Shown here: positions 28,081-36,151 of the stretch, one piece after another
Layout of the letters: each line of letters begins with the position of its first letter
Position numbering within the stretch: the stretch's first letter is position 1
Source: CAZEQJ01 sp964514385
Lineage (GTDB): Bacteria; Bacteroidota; Bacteroidia; Cytophagales; Cyclobacteriaceae
DNA length: 64,000 nucleotides
Assembly (NCBI GenBank): GCA_964514385.1
Contig: CAZEQJ010000009.1
Span: 1 to 64,000, forward strand
Reading direction: 5' to 3'
Position numbers and translations under genes: made by a program
The notes under the pieces: model-generated
Database searches by the model: none
What the model was told of the DNA's origin: nothing
The model's input: only the letters and a program-made list of their open reading frames with translations

Positions 28081-29409
28081 TCATAACCAGCTGAAAAATC
28101 GCTTTTTCTTTATTTCAATATGTTGGTCAGGAAACATTTCATTATAAATTTTCACCACCTCATGATGATAAGTTGTGAAAAACTCCGGATCAAAAAACGC
28201 ATCAGAAAGCTGCCTTACCACCTGATGTATGGTTTTATCCTCCTCCAGCCACTGATCGCATACCTCATGCCTGAAACGGATGCCCATAAGGTTGAAACCC
28301 ATTACAGTATCTTTAGTGCTGTCATACACGATCCGTATGGACTTCTTTTGGTTAGGGTGCTTCCAGAAGAGCGCAGAAGTATTTTCGTTTAATTGCGCAT
28401 ATACCTGACCATACGTCTGATATTCTACGTCAAAGAATTTAGCAGAATTGAACCAATGCCCCGGCACATAGCGGGTTCTGTTTCCTGTGATTGTTTGAGC
28501 CAGCGTCTCTCCATGCATTCTCCCGGTATACCAAACCTGTTCAATGTTTTTTCTGAAGATGCCGGGGGCCTCCTCAAACTCTGCGCAGTCGCCAATGGCA
28601 TATACATCTGCTTTATTTGTTTCGAAATAAGCATTCACCTTGACGCCTCGGTTAGTCTCAATGCCTGACCCCTGCAGGAAATCAATATTTGGACGAACAC
28701 CTGTAGTGATGCCAACAAACTGACATTCAATTGTTTTCCCTGATGCCGTGATCACCTGCTTTACGTTTCCGTTATCATCTGGCTGTATTTCTGCCAGCTC
28801 TTCACTCAGCATCAGCTCTATACCATGCTCCCTTATCTCATCATTGATCATGGATGATTCTTCTGCAGGCAACACGAGATTCCAAAAGCTTTTTTCTCTT
28901 ACCAGAAACGTTACGTGAATACCTCGTGAATGGAGCATTTCAGCCATTTCAATGCCGATAAGTCCACCACCCACCACAACGGCCCTTGAAATGTCACGGG
29001 TGTTTTGTTCCATCTTCTCCAGATCCTGCAGAGAATATAATCCCTGAACCTGAGGTAAATGCTGTCCGGGCCAGTCAAACATATTGGGCTGGCTGCCTGT
29101 GGCGATGATAAGCTTGTCATAGGAAAGCATCCCATTTTTTTGAAGCAAAACCGATTTTTTATCTGGTAAAACATCGGACACATAATCCCTTATCAGCTCA
29201 ATCCGGTTTTTATTCCAGAACCAGTCTTCATATGGCTTGATATGGCGATACTCCATATGGCCCATGTAAACATACATCAATGCAGTGCGGCTGAAAAAGT
29301 GGTCTGATTCGGCTGATATCACCGTTATTTTATCATCTGAGGCTTTTCGAATATGCCGGGCGGCAGTAATTCCGGATATTCCATTTCCAATAATCACAAC
29401 ATGTTGCAT
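28081..29409 (-). CDS. NAD(P)/FAD-dependent oxidoreductase
   Basis: A 442-residue flavoprotein of the pyridine nucleotide-disulfide reductase class. The FAD site is VIIGNGISGITAARH at the N-terminus, the NAD(P) site AVVVGGGLIGIEMAEML near residue 155, and the second FAD contact ADVYAIGDCAEF near residue 275. There is no redox CxxxxC pair, so it resembles rubredoxin or nitrite-reductase-type reductases. The C-terminal ~100 residues form an added dimer-type domain. It starts the long minus-strand block, and the 4Fe-4S gene follows 9 nt later; electron transfer between the two products is a reasonable inference. Confidence 0.88.
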   Translation of the reverse strand: MQHVVIIGNGISGITAARHIRKASDDKITVISAESDHFFSRTALMYVYMGHMEYRHIKPYEDWFWNKNRIELIRDYVSDVLPDKKSVLLQKNGMLSYDKLIIATGSQPNMFDWPGQHLPQVQGLYSLQDLEKMEQNTRDISRAVVVGGGLIGIEMAEMLHSRGIHVTFLVREKSFWNLVLPAEESSMINDEIREHGIELMLSEELAEIQPDDNGNVKQVITASGKTIECQFVGITTGVRPNIDFLQGSGIETNRGVKVNAYFETNKADVYAIGDCAEFEEAPGIFRKNIEQVWYTGRMHGETLAQTITGNRTRYVPGHWFNSAKFFDVEYQTYGQVYAQLNENTSALFWKHPNQKKSIRIVYDSTKDTVMGFNLMGIRFRHEVCDQWLEEDKTIHQVVRQLSDAFFDPEFFTTYHHEVVKIYNEMFPDQHIEIKKKRFFSWL

Positions 29410-29472
29410 ACAGCAATCAATTTAATGCCTACAAACGGGATTACCTGATCATTTTTTTGAAAAAGAGCAAGA

Positions 29473-29504
29473 AAAATGAATGTCTGTCAGGCGGGTGACA
29501 TTCG
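29473..29504 (-). terminator. Hairpin terminator after the BtuF-like gene
   Basis: GAATGTC and GACATTC (29479-29485 and 29498-29504) pair in a 7-bp stem with a 12-nt loop just after the stop of the BtuF-like gene. On the minus strand the stem is followed by ATTTTTC. It separates that gene from the FAD oxidoreductase operon. Confidence 0.55.
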
Positions 29505-30542
29505 TCAGTTTAACTTTCTGAAGTAAAACAGCAAACTGTCGGGCGTATTTTGCCCGGATATATTGATCAGATCCTTTAATATCCGGTCAGGCCGGGCAGT
29601 TCCCATTTCAAAATAATCATTTGCGTAGCCTCTGGTAGCGCCATAGGTATGGAGTACCCTGTGATCTATGAAGGGTAATAATTTGAGACGCGGGTCAATG
29701 GCTAGCAGATTTTTCTTATCGGTTGTGGGAAGTGAGCCCAGCCAGATAGTGCCTGAGTCTGTTTCCTGGATCACGGTTTCTATGTTGAGTGTGGTACTTC
29801 CTTTATCATTATTATCACTGAAAATATAGTTCATGCCGGCGTCCTGAAATAATCTGGCCATATAGCTTTTTCCTCCGGGCGCGTACCAGCTACCTGAATA
29901 CAGCATACCGGAAATTACCTGCTGATTTGGGTCGATGGTGTCTTTTTTCAAATTATTGTAAAGGCTGTCAATATGGGTGAAAATAGAGTCTGCCACGTCC
30001 ATACAATCAAAAAGCGCACCATACATTTTGATGTATTCAGCCCGGCCCAGGGGATGCTGTTCGAGGTAATCCTTTGCCTTAAGCAATGCAATACCTGATG
30101 ATTCAAAGGCACTCAGGCTGCCATCTGTCAGATAATCGGCAATCACCACGTCCGGATTTAGCGACATGATCATTTCGGCATTAAGCGCCATCTCCGACCC
30201 TACATTTTCTACATCTCTGTAAGCCGTATCATAGATCAGAGATGGGTTTGGGAAGCCAATAAGTTTTTCCTGCTGACTAAGTAAGGTAATAAAGCCAAGT
30301 TGTGTAGTAGAAGTACCAATACATGAGTTTATCGGGATTTTAATAGCGTTTTCATCCAGTGCGGTTGGTTTGCGCAACAGCTCATAGGTATCCCCGTTAA
30401 TGTCCAGGATATAGCCTCCATTAATCGTTGAAATCTTAAAAGTGCTGGCGTAATTGACCAGCGGCTCCCTGTATTCTTCAAGTGTATCAGGCTGGCAGGA
30501 CAAAACGCATAATAATCCAATCGAAAATAAGGCTGATCGCAT
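29505..30542 (-). CDS. ABC transporter substrate-binding lipoprotein (BtuF/FepB-like)
   Basis: A 345-residue protein with a lipobox (VLSC, Cys16). The body matches the helical-backbone binding proteins for metal chelates: LVNYASTFKIS, the EMIMSLNPDVVIADYL segment and KSYMARLFQDAGMNYIFSD. Ligands of this class are cobalamin, haem or siderophores; none can be assigned. No permease or ATPase gene is next to it, so it must work with a system elsewhere. It is divergent from the GIN-domain gene with 75 bp between. Confidence 0.82.
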   Translation of the reverse strand: MRSALFSIGLLCVLSCQPDTLEEYREPLVNYASTFKISTINGGYILDINGDTYELLRKPTALDENAIKIPINSCIGTSTTQLGFITLLSQQEKLIGFPNPSLIYDTAYRDVENVGSEMALNAEMIMSLNPDVVIADYLTDGSLSAFESSGIALLKAKDYLEQHPLGRAEYIKMYGALFDCMDVADSIFTHIDSLYNNLKKDTIDPNQQVISGMLYSGSWYAPGGKSYMARLFQDAGMNYIFSDNNDKGSTTLNIETVIQETDSGTIWLGSLPTTDKKNLLAIDPRLKLLPFIDHRVLHTYGATRGYANDYFEMGTARPDRILKDLINISGQNTPDSLLFYFRKLN

Positions 30543-30617
30543 GGTGCTGCAAATATTTAGAATTTAATGCAACCATCGAAACAATATTGTCATCTTTTTA
30601 AAAAACTATTGAGATCA

Positions 30618-31283
30618 ATGAAGGCTGTTATACTATTCTTATTAAGCATTACCGTCGCTTTAGGGCAGGAGGTACGCACTGAAAATGTCGGAAGTTTTTC
30701 CAAAATCAAGGTCAATGGCGCCCTTGATGTGCAATTGGTTGAATCAAATCAGGAAAACGTTGTGATAGAGGGGAATAAACGACTGGTGTCTTCTGTTACA
30801 GTTGAGGTTGATGGTGATCAACTTATTGTCAGAAAATCCAGCACCTGGCCCAATGTAGGTAAGCTTATGGTGACCATACATTATAAAAGCATCGATGAGC
30901 TTTATGCATCCGGCGCCTCTGATGTCGGGTCGAAGGGTGTGATCAAGGCAGATAAATTTGCGTTGAGGGCTGACGGGGCTTCCGACGTAACGGTAGGCCT
31001 GGAAGCCAGATCGGTCGATCTTAACATCAGCGGGGCTTCTGATTTAACTATTGTGGGAAGCGTCAGGCTGTTTAAGATCAATGCTTCAGGAGCCAGTGAC
31101 CTGTATGCTGCAGATTTTAAAGCAAAAGCCATAGAAGTCGATTGCTCCGGAGCTACGGATATCAGAATTTGGGCTGAAGAGGTTGTCACAGGCACATCGT
31201 CTGGCGCATCTTCTGTCTACTACAAAGGCGATCCCGATATCCGGGTAGAATCGTCCGGATCTTCGTCCATCCACGTACTGTAA
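30618..31283 (+). CDS. Head-GIN (DUF2807) domain exported protein
   Basis: A 221-residue protein. The ATG at 30618 gives the signal peptide MKAVILFLLSITVALGQ; an upstream in-frame ATG at 30567 would spoil it. The rest is a right-handed beta-solenoid: the units SGASD, DGASD, SGASD, SGASD and SGATD recur about every 20 residues between about 110 and 200, then SSGASS and SSGSSS. The domain is very common in Bacteroidota and its function is not established; an envelope adhesion or auto-transport role is often supposed. It is followed by its own terminator. Confidence 0.88.
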   Translation: MKAVILFLLSITVALGQEVRTENVGSFSKIKVNGALDVQLVESNQENVVIEGNKRLVSSVTVEVDGDQLIVRKSSTWPNVGKLMVTIHYKSIDELYASGASDVGSKGVIKADKFALRADGASDVTVGLEARSVDLNISGASDLTIVGSVRLFKINASGASDLYAADFKAKAIEVDCSGATDIRIWAEEVVTGTSSGASSVYYKGDPDIRVESSGSSSIHVL

Positions 31284-31302
31284 AAATCAGATTTCTCTTT
31301 TT

Positions 31303-31341
31303 CAAGGCTATACTTGTGTGAACAGGTATAGCTTTTCTATT
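31303..31341 (+). terminator. Terminator after the GIN-domain gene
   Basis: A 7-bp stem (GCTATAC / GTATAGC, 31307-31313 and 31326-31332), extendable by A-T pairs, is followed by TTTTCTATTTT. It lies about 25 nt after the stop. Confidence 0.65.
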
Positions 31342-31435
31342 TTAGAGCATTCTTAAATTAATACGCCTAAAGGTTTGATATAATAAATAAGTTTGTAATT
31401 TTACTATTCAAATAATAAATATTATTTTTTAAAGA

Positions 31436-32686
31436 GTGCGACGCGATTTCTGGTTAGACACAATATTTGGTACGGCCTTCATATTTATCCTGATGTGGGC
31501 GGTAGTGAATCTGTTCAAGTATTTTTCCATACTTGATCCGGTAGGAGATGCACTTGGCGATATGGACATGACGGATATTCGCTTTTCAGACCCAAGGCTG
31601 AGGGAAGATCCTGTTGTGAATGAAGATATTACCATCGTCAATTTTGGTAATCTCGACAGAGTGGGTATTGCCGCCCTGGTGGATATTCTGAATAAATACA
31701 ATCCAAAAGTAATCGCAATAGATGCTTTGTTTGACGAGTATTTTCCGGGTGAAGGCTGGAAAGATACTGTATTGATGAACTCATTTCAAAATGCTGGAAA
31801 CGTTGTCCTGGTAAGTCGTGTAGATGGATATAATCAATCCAGTGATGTATTTGATACGGTAATCACCGCCATACCCGAATTTGATCAGTTTACACAAAGA
31901 GGTCAGGCCAATCTTATTTCCTATGGCACCCGCACGCAAGAGGATTTTAAGGTTGTGCGCACCTTTTCACCGGTTTTACCGGTGGATGAGGTAGGGGATG
32001 AACTGGCATTTTCCCTTAAAGCTACCGAACTATATGACCCGGAAGAGGTCGATAAATTCCTGAAAAGAAAAAATGAGACGGAAATAATTAACTACAGAGG
32101 CAATGTCATTGATATGCGTTCTGATTTTGGTACCATGTTTTTTGCACTGGATGTCAACGATGTATTAAGTGAAAATTTCGTGCCGGAGCTGATCGAGAAT
32201 AAGTTGATATTTATGGGATATCTGGGGGAGAACTTCTTCGATACTTCCTGGGATGATAAATTTTTCACCCCCATGAATGTGCAATATGCAGGACGTACCA
32301 ATCCTGATATGTTTGGTGTTGTCATACATGCCAATATTGCTGCAATGGTGCTGGATGAAGCATACATCAATCAGATGAACCCTATCCTTGGCATACTTTT
32401 TGGTATTTTGATATGCTATCTGAATGTTTTTCTTTTTACCATCATTTACAGGCGACTGCCCAGGTGGTATGACGGAATTACAAAACTGATACAGTTGATA
32501 GAGATAATAATATTATTTATAGTGATGGTGATCATATTCTCCAACTATGACTTCAAGCTGGATATCACACTTGCAGCAGCTGCGATTGCGCTTGCCGGAG
32601 ATTCACTTGAAGTATATAATGGGGTGGTAAAGAATCTTTTCTCTGCAGAAGGAAGAAAACAACTTTTCAGAGTATATAAGGCGTAA
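31436..32686 (+). CDS. CHASE2 domain membrane protein without output domain
   Basis: A 416-residue protein with a GTG start. One N-terminal membrane helix (about 9-27) leads into a periplasmic CHASE2 domain of about 280 residues (DITIVNFGNLDRVGIAALVD, NPKVIAIDALFDEYFPG, the late KLIFMGYLGENFFDT, and VVIHANIAAMVLDEAYI). Three membrane helices follow at about 318-390. CHASE2 usually senses for a kinase, cyclase or CHAT module; here only a ~25-residue cytoplasmic tail remains. The gene 16 nt downstream encodes a FecR-like exported protein, a frequent CHASE2 companion. Confidence 0.87.
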   Translation: MRRDFWLDTIFGTAFIFILMWAVVNLFKYFSILDPVGDALGDMDMTDIRFSDPRLREDPVVNEDITIVNFGNLDRVGIAALVDILNKYNPKVIAIDALFDEYFPGEGWKDTVLMNSFQNAGNVVLVSRVDGYNQSSDVFDTVITAIPEFDQFTQRGQANLISYGTRTQEDFKVVRTFSPVLPVDEVGDELAFSLKATELYDPEEVDKFLKRKNETEIINYRGNVIDMRSDFGTMFFALDVNDVLSENFVPELIENKLIFMGYLGENFFDTSWDDKFFTPMNVQYAGRTNPDMFGVVIHANIAAMVLDEAYINQMNPILGILFGILICYLNVFLFTIIYRRLPRWYDGITKLIQLIEIIILFIVMVIIFSNYDFKLDITLAAAAIALAGDSLEVYNGVVKNLFSAEGRKQLFRVYKA

Positions 32687-32702
32687 AAATCAGAACATAA
32701 AC

Positions 32703-33623
32703 ATGAAAACTATGAAAACTAAATTGTTATTTCTGGCATTGGGATTAAGTTCCCTGATGCTGGTGCACGCTCAAAATTACGAGTTCAAAGTCATGATGAG
32801 CTCGGGAGCCAATCAGGTAAATACTGGTAATGGCTGGGAAAATGTGAAAAACGGATCTACGTTACAATCTTCTGATAAGATCAAAGTGGCTAGCCCCGGA
32901 TACATGGGTCTTGTACACCGAACGGGTAAAACTGTACAGCTTAAGGAGTCGGGCGAGTTTGCCATTGCCGACCTGGCGACACAGGTTGGGGCTTCAGGTT
33001 CAGGGGTAGCCGCAAAATATGCCGACTTTGTACTGAGCAAAATGGCTGAAGCAGGTGCTGAAGATGGTGACTATCGCCAGAATGTGAACGTTACCGGAGC
33101 GGTAAAAAGAGCTGTGGGTGAGTCCGGAGATATCGTGATCATGATGCCTACCGATGGTGACATTATGAATGATGTGGCGGTAATACGATGGAATGAAATT
33201 GAAAATGCCGAAGGTTATAAGGTTATCCTTACAGACATGTTCAATGAGCCATTTAAATCCATTGAGACCGGAGCAGAAACACGTATGGAGCTTGATCTGA
33301 ATGCTGCTGAGTTTCAGGAAAAAAAGAGTATTGGCATTAAGATTGAGGCATTAGGTACGGACAAAGAGTCTGCCAAATATGTCATCGAAAGACTACCTGA
33401 GTGGGAGTCAGAGCCGCTTAAAGAGGAGCTTAAACTTATCGTTTCTGAAGTAGATGACGATAACGCACTGGGTAAGATCATCCTGGCTTCATTTTATGAG
33501 CAAAACAACCTGCTGCTGGATGCACTTACCAATTACGAACAGGCTATAGAGCTTGAGCCCGATATCGACGATTTTAAACTGGCCTACCAGGATTTCCTAA
33601 TGAGAAACGGTCTAGGCCGTTAA
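32703..33623 (+). CDS. Exported FecR-like / TPR-like protein, CHASE2 partner
   Basis: A 306-residue protein with a signal peptide (to LMLVHAQ, about residue 23). Residues 30-95 resemble the FecR periplasmic barrel: GWENVKNGSTLQSSDKIKVA, YMGLVHRTGKTVQL, LKESGEFAIADL. The middle has a fibronectin-like segment (VAVIRWNEIENAEGYKVILTD). The C-terminal helices with ALTNYEQAIELEPD look like one TPR unit. The low-similarity FecR call is an inference from pattern and from the CHASE2 gene before it. Function is unknown, probably a periplasmic partner of the CHASE2 protein. Confidence 0.6.
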   Translation: MKTMKTKLLFLALGLSSLMLVHAQNYEFKVMMSSGANQVNTGNGWENVKNGSTLQSSDKIKVASPGYMGLVHRTGKTVQLKESGEFAIADLATQVGASGSGVAAKYADFVLSKMAEAGAEDGDYRQNVNVTGAVKRAVGESGDIVIMMPTDGDIMNDVAVIRWNEIENAEGYKVILTDMFNEPFKSIETGAETRMELDLNAAEFQEKKSIGIKIEALGTDKESAKYVIERLPEWESEPLKEELKLIVSEVDDDNALGKIILASFYEQNNLLLDALTNYEQAIELEPDIDDFKLAYQDFLMRNGLGR

Positions 33624-33652
33624 TTTCCAACTAATTAACTGATTTTAAAAAG

Positions 33653-33676
33653 CTGCCTGACAGGGCAGTTTTTTTT
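33653..33676. terminator. Bidirectional terminator between FecR-like gene and rseP
   Basis: CTGCC / GGCAG (33653-33657 and 33664-33668) with an extra T-G pair is flanked by A tracts on the left and eight T on the right. It can stop transcription from both convergent genes. Confidence 0.75.
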
Positions 33677-33677
33677 G

Positions 33678-35003
33678 TTAAAAGGGTAATGAAATTTTTG
33701 ACAGATCATTTATAATGGCAAAGGCCATGAGGCTCAGCAAAAGCAACATGCCTATACGCTGCGATACTTCCAGAAACCTGTCGCTAGGCTTTCTACCACT
33801 TACCATCTCATATGTCAGAAAGGCTACATGGCCACCGTCAAGCGCCGGTATGGGTAGGAAGTTCATAAAGGCAAGGATCATGGAAAGTAAACCTACGATA
33901 TTCCAGAAACGAACCCACTGGAAGTTTCCACCAAAAAACTGGGCAATCCCAATCGGGCCACTTAGTGACTTTGTCGGCGACACATCACCGGTAAACATTT
34001 TTCCAAGCGCCTTGGCATTGATCCAGATAGCGTTAAAAGCGTCCTGCGTTCCTGCCACAGTAGCTTCAGCGAAATTATACTGCTGATGGTTTAGTTCACT
34101 GGTCCACATCGGGTAGAAGCCTAGTTTCCCTTCATCGCTGATTTTTACATTCCTTACCGTGTCAATATTACCGGATTCACCCTGTAAAATCATGATATCA
34201 ATTTCACGACTCTTGTGTTTTTCCAGTTCTGCGGTTACTTCGTGGTAAAATGATACTTCCTTGCCGTCAATTGCCAGAATTTCGTCGCCCGGAAGAATGC
34301 CTGCCTTATATGCTCCGCCTTCTTTGTCCAGGCCGCCAACCTTGAAAGTACGGTAGGGCTGAAGGAAGATATCGCTCGCTCCGGCCAGGCGGTCAAGAAT
34401 ATTTCGGGGTACATCAATGCGTACTTCCTCACCATCGCGGAGTACGGTATAGTAGGAATTGCTGTTCAGCAGCATATCGGGGTTGGTAAGGTCGCTGAAC
34501 CTGTCGAATGACTCTCCATTTACGGCAATCACTTTATCGCCGGTTTGAAAGCCAATCTCTCTGGCTACTTCACCCGGTACAACACCATTTTCATTGAGTT
34601 GCTCCGCAGAGAGATAGGTTTCACCCTGACTCCACGCAAGGAAAACAAAGATCACAATCCCCGTGATGACATTAACTATGATGCCTCCCATCATGACAAT
34701 GAGGCGCTGCCATGCCGGTTTCGATCGAAATTCATATGGCTTAGGCTCCTCCTTTAAAGCATTGGTATCAAGTGATTCGTCGATCATGCCAGCTATTTTT
34801 ACATAGCCGCCCAGCGGAATGGCGCCAAGCATATATTCGGTGTCACCCCTTTTGAATGAAAACACCTTAGGTGGGAAACCGATCGAATATTTTTCTACTT
34901 TCATGCCGAAAGCCTTTGCTGCAAGCAAATGACCCAGCTCGTGTAACCCAACCAGTATTGTTAAGCCCAGCAATAGCTGGCCTGCCATAATTAAACCTTC
35001 CAT
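33678..35003 (-). CDS. rseP: RIP metalloprotease RseP (site-2 protease)
   Basis: A 441-residue intramembrane zinc protease. The active site HELGH is at residues 21-25 in the first helix and the third ligand lies in NFLPIPALDGGHV in a late helix. Two PDZ domains lie between, at about 125-195 and 205-285 (GVVPGEVAREIGFQTGDKVI; GAYKAGILPGDEILAIDG). It cleaves anti-sigma factors and leftover signal peptides. It overlaps the dxr gene by 13 bases, and the frame offers a second Met at codon 6. Confidence 0.94.
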   Translation of the reverse strand: MEGLIMAGQLLLGLTILVGLHELGHLLAAKAFGMKVEKYSIGFPPKVFSFKRGDTEYMLGAIPLGGYVKIAGMIDESLDTNALKEEPKPYEFRSKPAWQRLIVMMGGIIVNVITGIVIFVFLAWSQGETYLSAEQLNENGVVPGEVAREIGFQTGDKVIAVNGESFDRFSDLTNPDMLLNSNSYYTVLRDGEEVRIDVPRNILDRLAGASDIFLQPYRTFKVGGLDKEGGAYKAGILPGDEILAIDGKEVSFYHEVTAELEKHKSREIDIMILQGESGNIDTVRNVKISDEGKLGFYPMWTSELNHQQYNFAEATVAGTQDAFNAIWINAKALGKMFTGDVSPTKSLSGPIGIAQFFGGNFQWVRFWNIVGLLSMILAFMNFLPIPALDGGHVAFLTYEMVSGRKPSDRFLEVSQRIGMLLLLSLMAFAIINDLSKISLPF

Positions 35004-36151
35004 AGATTAGCTAACTCTTTTGCCTTGATTCTGGTTTCTTTATCTGTTTCAATTAAATCCTCTAACGAGGGATGTGCAATGAAGTTCACACGTTCCATGC
35101 ATTCTGAGATGATGTCTGACATCTCTAAAAACCCGATTTTGTCCTCCAGGAATAGCGAAACAACGACTTCATTTGCTGCATTGATGATGCAGGGGAGGTT
35201 ACCACCTTTCTCAAGAGCTTCAAAACAGAAGGCCAGATTACGGAAAGTTTCGGTATCCGGTTTTTCAAAAGTAAGGTCAGGCCCGTTTATGAAATCGTAG
35301 CTCTCAAAATTCATTTTTATACGCTCAGGATGACTCAACGCATATACAATAGGTATACGCATATCCGGGTATCCCAGCTGCGCTTTAATACTGGTGTCTT
35401 TATATTCTATCATAGAGTGGATAATAGATTGTGGATGCACCACCACATCAATCTGATCCAAGGTAAGGTCAAATAACCATTTTGCCTCTAATACTTCCAA
35501 ACCTTTGTTCATAAGCGAGGCGGAGTCGATCGTGATTTTTGCCCCCATATCCCAGTTTGGATGCTTAAGCGCCTGTTCTTTTTTTACCGACGACAGGAAG
35601 CTTCTGTCCTTTCCGCGAAAGGGCCCTCCGGATGCAGTGAGGATGACCTTTTTAATGTCCTCTTTTTTCTCACCCTGCATGCACTGGAAAAGAGCACTGT
35701 GTTCGCTGTCTATTGGCAGCAGGGAGACATTGTGTTTTTTTATCAGGTCATTTATCAAATGCCCCGCCACTACAAGGGTTTCCTTGTTGGCTAGTGCAAT
35801 ATCTTTGCCTGCCTCAATTGCTTTAATGGTAGGAAGTAAACCTGCATAACCTACCAGAGCCGTTACCACCACCTCCGACGTATTCCAGGTGGCCGCTTTG
35901 ATCAAAGCCTCTTCACCTCCTTCTACCGTTATGTTTAGCCCTTTTAAGCTATTACGCAAGTTTTCAACATGCTCTTCCCTTCCTATGGCTACAAATGAAG
36001 GTTTCAGTTCTTTAGCCTGCTGTGCCAGAAGCTCCCAGTTAGCATGAGCTGACATTGCCACAATGGTGAATTTGTCAGGGTGCTGTCCGACCACATCAAT
36101 TGTCTGCGTCCCGATAGATCCGGTAGATCCGAGAAGTGCGATTCGCTTCAT
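34991..36151 (-). CDS. dxr: 1-deoxy-D-xylulose-5-phosphate reductoisomerase
   Basis: A 386-residue enzyme of the MEP isoprenoid pathway. The NADPH site LLGSTGSIGTQTIDVV is at the N-terminus. The metal and substrate site is LLPIDSEHSALFQCMQGE followed by ILTASGGPFRGKDR and the MGAKITIDSASLMNKGLEVLEA stretch. It lies in the common Bacteroidota pairing with rseP and overlaps both neighbours (13 and 4 bases). Confidence 0.96.
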   Translation of the reverse strand: MKRIALLGSTGSIGTQTIDVVGQHPDKFTIVAMSAHANWELLAQQAKELKPSFVAIGREEHVENLRNSLKGLNITVEGGEEALIKAATWNTSEVVVTALVGYAGLLPTIKAIEAGKDIALANKETLVVAGHLINDLIKKHNVSLLPIDSEHSALFQCMQGEKKEDIKKVILTASGGPFRGKDRSFLSSVKKEQALKHPNWDMGAKITIDSASLMNKGLEVLEAKWLFDLTLDQIDVVVHPQSIIHSMIEYKDTSIKAQLGYPDMRIPIVYALSHPERIKMNFESYDFINGPDLTFEKPDTETFRNLAFCFEALEKGGNLPCIINAANEVVVSLFLEDKIGFLEMSDIISECMERVNFIAHPSLEDLIETDKETRIKAKELANLWKV

